Position numbers and translations under genes: made by a program
Notes under the pieces: model-generated
What the model was told of the DNA's origin: nothing
Databases searched by the model: none
The model's input: only the letters and a program-made list of their open reading frames with translations
Source: an uncultured Clostridia bacterium
Lineage (GTDB): Bacteria > Bacillota > Clostridia > Christensenellales > CAG-917
Length of the DNA stretch: 32,923 bases
NCBI GenBank assembly: GCA_947628255.1
Contig: CANQZE010000004.1
Coordinates: 1-32,923 of the forward strand
Direction: 5' to 3'
Part shown: positions 27,312 through 32,923 of the stretch, piece after piece
Layout of the letters: the number at the start of each line of letters is the position of its first letter
Numbering within the stretch: position 1 is the first letter of the stretch

Positions 27312-29696
27312 ATGAAAAAAATAAATATCACTCCTTTGATAATATTCATCATTGTCTCGGCGTTTATTCTTTTTTCGCTTGCGGGGACGCAAATTTCGGC
27401 TCTTTCAAGCGCGTTTGCTTGTTCTGATGAGGCTCATCTGTCGGAAGAACTTGAGATTTTAAGTTCCGTCATAGACGTCGACGCAAACAAAAATTACGAG
27501 TTGTTGCGCTCCGATGAGACTGCTTTCGGAAAAATTTTGAGATTTCAACAGATATATGACAACAAACCCGTCGAAGGCGCGCAGATCACGGTTTCCGTCG
27601 ACAAAAATTCAAAGGTTTTGTCGTCAAGCGGAAAATATATCGATATCCCGAAATCCGCATCTTTCAAACTCTCCCCCGAGAGGGCAAGCGCCGTCGCTTT
27701 TGAAAAAACGGCGCTTAAAGTTTTGACTTGCGAAGAGATATATTTCTACAACGGCAACGAGGTTTTGCCCGCGTACAATCTGTTGCTTGAGGATATGTCT
27801 GATCTCTGCATTGACGCCTCGACGGGCGAGATAATATCCTGCGAGCCGTCCCGAGCTGTCGTTGTGCAAAACAAGGACGCCTTTGATAAACTCGTCAATA
27901 TCGACGTGGAGTTTGACGGATCAAAATATCTGCTTCACGACGAAGGCAGACATATTTATATATTTGACTTCAAACAAAAGACAATCGATCGTGACAATGC
28001 CAATTTTCAACCGCAGATGCTCGACGATCTCTACACATCCGCGACAGGGACGGATTTTGATTCGATCGCCGTTTCCGTTATGGATACGCTTGAAAAAGCG
28101 TACGATTTTTATGCGGACTCAAACAACATCGGCGTCGCGAGATATGGCATCAACGGCAAAAACAACAACGGCGACGCGTCGGATGATTTCAATTTGTATG
28201 TGCTTTTGAATTACGATAAAAATTACAACGGCGCGGATTATAAAGCTCTTTATTCCAACAAAGAACTTATCGATTATTCCTATTTGTGCGTCGGCACCGG
28301 AACGCGCAAGGAGGGCGCGCTTTATCAACAAGGCAAGGCTGCGGACGTCATCGCTCACGAATATCAACACGGCGTCACGTCCTTTGTTGCGCAGCTCAAT
28401 TATCAAGAAGAGACCGGCGCGTTGGACGAAGCGTTTTCGGATATTTTCGGCGCTCTCGTTGAAGGCAACGACCCCTCGGATCTGACTTCGGATTTCTGGA
28501 AAATAGGCGAAAACGGCGTGTATTCGACGTCAGATGGCGCCTGTATAAGATCTTTGATCGGCGGCACAAGCGGACAAGCCTACAATATGCGCGACAAAAA
28601 TATTTATTACACTTGCAATCAACATAGATACGGTTATCACGACGCGTCCTGCGATAACGGCAGAGTTCACGCAAACAGCACCGTCATCTCGCGCGTTCAA
28701 TATGTGTTGAGTTCTCTCGCACCCGAATTTTTCACGCGAGAGAGAATAGGCGTCCTTTGGTACACAACGCTCCAAAAACTCACTCCCACCGCGCGATTTT
28801 CTGATTTCACAAACCAATTCATCAACTCGGCTATAGAACTCGGCTACAGCGAAGATATCCAAAATTACGTCATAATGGCGCTCTCGGACGTTGGGTTGAG
28901 CGAAGGATACAACACAATAAGTTTTATAGATTACTCCACAGACGAAGTTATCTTAAAACAGCTCGTCCAACACAACCAATATCTCGTCTATGACAATATA
29001 AAAGACAAGATCGAATGCGACAGGGAAACTCCGTCCTGCTTGCTCAAATTCAACGCTTTGCTGAATGAGGATGGCTCTTTTTTTGACGAATCTCAATTTG
29101 ATTTTGTGGATAGCGACATAGATGTGTATGTACAGTACAAAAAATTCTACACTGTGGATTTCAAAGATAAAAACGGAGACGTTCTCTTTTCTTCTATGAT
29201 CGAGGAAGGCGAGGGTGTAAAGCCTCCTTCATTTGAAGATATCGCGACGGAGCTTGACAACAAACAATATGTTTGCCTCGGATGGCAGACTGAGGGTATC
29301 GCGGAAGATAAGATCGTTGATTTTGAAAAATACAAAATCTATCGCAACACCGCTTTCACGCCTCTGTTGACTTTGAAAACCTACCGCGTCTCTTTCTATT
29401 TTGACGACGCTCTTTTGGCGTATGTTGACGCGGCTTACGGAACCAATGTTGATTTTCCCGACGTCAAGCGTGACGGCTATTCCGTCTCGGGTTGGTATTT
29501 CGACAAAAATTTAACTCAAGAGGCGACAGAAGTCGTCGTTTTGGGAGATACGGATATTTTTGTAAAGTGGATATCAGATGAAAAGTACGACCAAAAAGTC
29601 ACAGCTATCATCATAGGCGCTTCTCTCGCCGCGCTCTTTATCATAGGCATACCTATCATAATCATAGTCACAAAAAAGCGAAGAAAAAACGCGTGA
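27312..29696 (+). CDS. M4 (thermolysin-like) metallopeptidase with InlB/Listeria-Bacteroides-type repeats and C-terminal TM anchor
   Basis: ATG 27312 with GAGGT SD; signal peptide; VIAHEYQHGVTSFVAQLNYQEETGALDEAFSDIFGALVE (HExxH + ExxxD); FYTVDFKDKNGDVLFSSMIEEGEGVKPP and YRVSFYFDDALLAYVDAAYG repeats; AIIIGASLAALFIIGIPIIIIVTKKRRKNA. Confidence 0.92.
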   Translation: MKKINITPLIIFIIVSAFILFSLAGTQISALSSAFACSDEAHLSEELEILSSVIDVDANKNYELLRSDETAFGKILRFQQIYDNKPVEGAQITVSVDKNSKVLSSSGKYIDIPKSASFKLSPERASAVAFEKTALKVLTCEEIYFYNGNEVLPAYNLLLEDMSDLCIDASTGEIISCEPSRAVVVQNKDAFDKLVNIDVEFDGSKYLLHDEGRHIYIFDFKQKTIDRDNANFQPQMLDDLYTSATGTDFDSIAVSVMDTLEKAYDFYADSNNIGVARYGINGKNNNGDASDDFNLYVLLNYDKNYNGADYKALYSNKELIDYSYLCVGTGTRKEGALYQQGKAADVIAHEYQHGVTSFVAQLNYQEETGALDEAFSDIFGALVEGNDPSDLTSDFWKIGENGVYSTSDGACIRSLIGGTSGQAYNMRDKNIYYTCNQHRYGYHDASCDNGRVHANSTVISRVQYVLSSLAPEFFTRERIGVLWYTTLQKLTPTARFSDFTNQFINSAIELGYSEDIQNYVIMALSDVGLSEGYNTISFIDYSTDEVILKQLVQHNQYLVYDNIKDKIECDRETPSCLLKFNALLNEDGSFFDESQFDFVDSDIDVYVQYKKFYTVDFKDKNGDVLFSSMIEEGEGVKPPSFEDIATELDNKQYVCLGWQTEGIAEDKIVDFEKYKIYRNTAFTPLLTLKTYRVSFYFDDALLAYVDAAYGTNVDFPDVKRDGYSVSGWYFDKNLTQEATEVVVLGDTDIFVKWISDEKYDQKVTAIIIGASLAALFIIGIPIIIIVTKKRRKNA

Positions 29697-29850
29697 CGTC
29701 TGCAATCGCGGAGTAAAAAAACTTTGTCTGTCGTTGCGGATGTTTGCTAATAATAACAAATATATTTGATAGGTTTTGGATGGCATTAAAACACACGATC
29801 AAGTTGTTTTTGCTCCGTCAAAACAAAAAAATCATAACAAAAAAACCTTA

Positions 29851-29887
29851 TAAAAAAATGTTGAGATATTTTCTCAACACTTTTTTT
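29851..29887. terminator. Bidirectional terminator between M4 peptidase and dnaN
   Basis: AAAAAAA-TGTTGAGA-tattt-TCTCAACA-CTTTTTTT. Confidence 0.8.
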
Positions 29888-29905
29888 ATTTTCTTTTCTT
29901 TTTTC

Positions 29906-31006
29906 TCAACCTATGACGCGGAGAGGCAGGATAAGGTAGAGCCATTGATCCGACGAGCCTTTGATGATGCCGGGCGCCGTCGACGTCGTAAAGTTGAGAG
30001 TGATAAAAGGCTCTTCGATCGCGTGCATACAATCCGTGATATATTTCGCATTGAATCCGATCGTGAGGTCTTTCCCTTTGAGGCCGATCGAGAGTTTTTC
30101 ATTGATCTCGCCATCCTCGCTGTGCGCGCTGAGTTGCAGATTTTCCTCTTTGATCTCCATTTTGACATACGATCTCTTGTCGAGTCTGTTGATGAGGGAA
30201 ACGCGGTCTATCGAATTTTCAAACAATTTTTTGTCGACCGTGACTTCGGTTGTGAATGACACGGGAATGATCTTCTCATAGTTTATATACTCTTCGCCAA
30301 TGAGGCGCGACACGAGTTTTGTATGGAAGAGATCCACCATAATATAGCTCTTGTCAACATAGATTGTGATTGCTTCCTCTCCGTCGTCGATGAGGCGGGA
30401 AAGCTCGTTCATACTCTTTGACGGCACGACGATCTTGTCGATCACGCCGTTGTTTTTGACAAGGGCGCGCGTGAGCGCCAAACGATATCCGTCGGACGCG
30501 ACCGCTTCGATCTCGTTTTCCTTGATATTGAGGCAAACGCCGCGCAACGTCGGGCGCGCCTCGTCGATGGACACGTTGAAGATGACTTTGTTGATGATGG
30601 TCTTTAGGTCCTTTTTGAGGATGACAAAAGAATTTTCCGTGTTTACTTCCTTGAAAACGGGATATTCGTCACTCGGAAGAGTTTTGATTTGAAGTTCGCT
30701 GTCGAGATATTTGATGACGAGCTTATTGAGAGAAGTGCCGTCCAGCTCGACTTCTTCCTCTTCTATCTTTTTTGCATAATCCGCAAACAGCTTGCCGGGA
30801 ACGACGATCTCGCCGTCGATCAAAACAGAAGCGTTGATTTTTTTCTCTATCGCAAGCTCGAGATCGGTTGCGAAAATAGTGAGCGTTTCGCCCTCCGCCG
30901 TTATCTTAACGCCGTCGAGAATAGGGTTTGTCCTCTTTGAAGGCAAAGCCTTCACAACCTTTGCGAGAGCGTCGCTCAATTCGTTTCCTTGACACACAAC
31001 TTTCAT
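29906..31006 (-). CDS. dnaN: DNA polymerase III beta sliding clamp
   Basis: MKVVCQGNELSDALAKVVKALPSKRTNPILDGVKI, VPSKSMNELSRLI, C-terminal LILPLRVIG. SD GGGTGG; promoter TTGTCA-17-TATCAT. Confidence 0.95.
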   Translation of the reverse strand: MKVVCQGNELSDALAKVVKALPSKRTNPILDGVKITAEGETLTIFATDLELAIEKKINASVLIDGEIVVPGKLFADYAKKIEEEEVELDGTSLNKLVIKYLDSELQIKTLPSDEYPVFKEVNTENSFVILKKDLKTIINKVIFNVSIDEARPTLRGVCLNIKENEIEAVASDGYRLALTRALVKNNGVIDKIVVPSKSMNELSRLIDDGEEAITIYVDKSYIMVDLFHTKLVSRLIGEEYINYEKIIPVSFTTEVTVDKKLFENSIDRVSLINRLDKRSYVKMEIKEENLQLSAHSEDGEINEKLSIGLKGKDLTIGFNAKYITDCMHAIEEPFITLNFTTSTAPGIIKGSSDQWLYLILPLRVIG

Positions 31007-31082
31007 ATTCCACCCATAGATATCTATTATTTTTTATCTTTAATAATGATAACATAAATAAGCGATGTTGACAAGTGGATTT

Positions 31083-31167
31083 TTATCCATAACAACAATA
31101 CTTTGTTGAAGAAAATTAAAAACAATGCAATATATTGTGTTATCTGCAAAAAACGCTATGTGGATAA
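31083..31167. promoter_or_regulatory. DnaA-box-like sites upstream of dnaN
   Basis: TTATCCATA (31083-31091, one mismatch) and exact TGTGGATAA (31159-31167) in an AT-rich 200-bp gap. Confidence 0.5.
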
Positions 31168-31216
31168 AAACGTATTGTTTTTCACACTCCGTCTACATTT
31201 TCAAAACTTATAAACA

Positions 31217-32266
31217 TCAAATAGGAAGAGTGGAGAAGTTGAAGCAAAGAGAACTCAGATAAGCGACTATGACGCTGATGAAAAACATCAACAAAAACAC
31301 GCAAACGTTTTGTTTTATGCGCTTATCTTTGAAAAGATATACAAAGGCGACTCCCGCGTTCATACAAAGGCCGCCTAGCGCCGCGCCGAAACCTATTCCT
31401 TCCAAAATATAAAGCTCGCTCAATATCACGGAAGAGACGCAATTTGGGATAGCGCCGACTATCACCGCAAACAGAGGCGCGACATATTTGTTTGCAGATA
31501 GGAAGGAAATTATTTTATCCTCGCCGATATAATAGATCAACACGCCGAAAACAATATTAATAACAAAAACATAAAGGAAAATTTCAAGCGAGTGAAGAAG
31601 AGGCTTTATCAAAAACCTGTTCAGTTTTTCCTTCTTCGTGGCTTTTTTGTCCGCCTCTTTTTTATATTCAAACAAAATACCTTCGTTTTTTTGTTCGAAT
31701 CTGCAATGTTGAGGGGTACACTCCGCGTGAAGGTGAGGGCAGGAACTTTGCTTGCAAGATTCGCAATCGCAGGGAGATATCTCGCCGTGAGGACATCTGT
31801 CGACAAGTTTTGTACCCTCGTATTCCATAAGAGTGATTTGATATTCATCCTCGCAATGGTCCAGATGATGTTTGACGCTTTTCGCGCCTTTTTGATAGAT
31901 AAGATCGATCAGATATCCTAAAATCAGCCCAAGAAGAAATTTTGACAACAGCAAAGGCAATACGTGCAGAGCTTTGTCCGGATAGCTCAAAAAGACGGGA
32001 AGAGCCTCGTCTGACGTCGCGAGATATATGCCTATCAATGTGCCGAGAGTAAGATGTTTTTTGTGGTACAGATCGGTCGCCACAACGGAAAATCCGCACT
32101 GCGGCAACATAGCGACGCTCACGCCGATAAGCGTCGCAAACTTTCCGTTCAAGCGGATCTTGTCCGAGAGAAGAGGCTCGAGAAAAGAAATGAGATAGGT
32201 GAAAACAGCCACCACCAAAAGCAGCTTGAGACTGTCTATAAACGCGTCCAGAAAAACCTCTCCCAT
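31217..32266 (-). CDS. Putative 10-TM heavy-metal exporter / manganese transporter (ArsP_2-like) with Cys/His-rich central insert
   Basis: MGEVFLDAFIDSLKLLLVVAVFTYLISFLEPLL...ATLIGVSVAMLPQCGFSVVATDLYHKKHLTLGTLIGIYLATSDEALPV; second half AVIVGAIPNCVSSVILSELYI. Insert CPHGEISPCDCESCKQSSCPHLHAECTPQHC. Start at 32266 inferred; track start 32356. Confidence 0.8.
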   Translation of the reverse strand: MGEVFLDAFIDSLKLLLVVAVFTYLISFLEPLLSDKIRLNGKFATLIGVSVAMLPQCGFSVVATDLYHKKHLTLGTLIGIYLATSDEALPVFLSYPDKALHVLPLLLSKFLLGLILGYLIDLIYQKGAKSVKHHLDHCEDEYQITLMEYEGTKLVDRCPHGEISPCDCESCKQSSCPHLHAECTPQHCRFEQKNEGILFEYKKEADKKATKKEKLNRFLIKPLLHSLEIFLYVFVINIVFGVLIYYIGEDKIISFLSANKYVAPLFAVIVGAIPNCVSSVILSELYILEGIGFGAALGGLCMNAGVAFVYLFKDKRIKQNVCVFLLMFFISVIVAYLSSLCFNFSTLPI

Positions 32267-32475
32267 AACGCGCATATTATGAAACAAAAGCAAGAAAAAA
32301 TCAATTGAAAAATAAAAACATATCAAACAATATGAATATAATAATATAAATTCCAAAAAAAAGCCCGTCCGCTTGCCATCGTAAAGAAGGAAATAAAATA
32401 ATAATGATTTGAAATTTGAAAAATCCTTGACAAAAACCCAAAACAGGATATATTATATACAAGCATCAACCAGAT

Positions 32476-32551
32476 GCCTGTTTAGCTCAGTCGGTAGAGC
32501 ATTCGGCTGTTAACCGAAGTGTCGGGGGTTCGAGTCCCTCAACAGGCGCCA
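32476..32551 (+). tRNA. tRNA-Asn (anticodon GTT), CCA encoded
   Basis: GCCTGTT...AACAGGC acceptor, anticodon arm TTCGG-CTGTTAA-CCGAA, T-arm GGGGGTTCGAGTCCCTC, terminal GCCA. Confidence 0.96.
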
Positions 32552-32636
32552 TAAAAACATCACCGCTCTTTTTGAGAGGTGGTGTTTTTATAATTGCATA
32601 AACATTATAGATGGACTCGAACGGGCGGAAAAGCAA
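32531..32636 (+). repeat. Direct repeat copy 1: tRNA-Asn 3' end + terminator + flank
   Basis: CGAGTCCCTCAACAGGCGCCATAAAAACATCACC... matches 32757-32862 at a constant 226-bp offset, with a few substitutions near 32598-32613. Confidence 0.9.
32552..32592. terminator. Terminator after tRNA-Asn
   Basis: AAAAACATCACCgCTCtttttGAGaGGTGGTGTTTTTATAATT. Confidence 0.85.
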
Positions 32637-32756
32637 ACGATCCGGTGAATCGTTTGCCCGCCCAGGCGTGATAGCGTAGGCAACGAAAGGCTGTACGGGC
32701 GACCCCGAAGGGAATAGGTGTCGATGTGCGAGGCGCAATGTTTAAGCCAAGCGGAG

Positions 32757-32862
32757 CGAGTCCCTCAACAGGCGCCATAAAAACATCACCGCTCTTTTTG
32801 AGAGGTGGTGTTTTTATAATTGAATAAAAGTTATAAAGGGACTCGAACGGGCGGAAAAGCAA
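32757..32862 (+). repeat. Direct repeat copy 2: truncated tRNA 3' end + terminator + flank
   Basis: Same 106-bp segment, with only the tRNA 3' part (CGAGTCCCTCAACAGGCGCCA). Confidence 0.9.
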
Positions 32863-32872
32863 TGTTTATTTC

Positions 32873-32899
32873 CTGTCATTCTGAGCGTAGTCGAAGAAT
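32873..32899. repeat. Dispersed 27-bp repeat copy 2
   Basis: CTGTCATTCTGAGCGTAGTCGAAGAAT identical to 10981-11007. Confidence 0.75.
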
Positions 32900-32923
32900 C
32901 CCCGTGTAATAACATTGTCATCC

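Noticed and set aside
32487-32862. Minus ORFs containing MAPVEGLEPPTLRLTAECSTD / MAPVEGLAPLGLN
   Set aside because: They are antisense to tRNA-Asn and its duplicated 3' end; as I recall, spurious tRNA-antisense 'proteins' of this kind are common in databases.

Overview
Window of about 33 kb from a chromosome that looks like Firmicutes/Clostridia; this lineage guess is an inference from gene content (RicT/YaaT, Soj/Spo0J, RsmG, DnaA). The core is a rearranged replication-origin/partition neighbourhood: gyrA and gyrB (-), a ~2.5 kb region without credible ORFs that carries a cluster of parS-like palindromes, mtnN (-), rsmG-parA-parB (+), recF (-) divergent from dnaA (+), a surface-anchored M4 metalloprotease (+), and dnaN (-) convergent with dnaA. 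Left of the core are leuS (partial), a GH5 lipoprotein, tmk-holB-ricT, a four-gene minus-strand putative glycolipid/membrane operon, an XRE regulator, a GH13 glucosidase and a lipoprotein with seven PepSY-like repeats. On the right are an ArsP_2-like 10-TM exporter with a Cys/His-rich insert and tRNA-Asn with duplicated downstream sequence. The observation I rate highest: parA, rsmG, dnaA and recF (and probably the exporter) have sigma-A-type promoters whose -10 box lies only 6-9 nt upstream of the start codon, with no Shine-Dalgarno. That predicts leaderless or near-leaderless mRNAs, while neighbouring genes have ordinary SD leaders. Other items are the parS cluster, half-parS repeats in the parA promoter, the split dnaA/dnaN arrangement, dispersed intergenic repeats and several small or orphan proteins. 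All calls come from reading the sequence; no searches were run.
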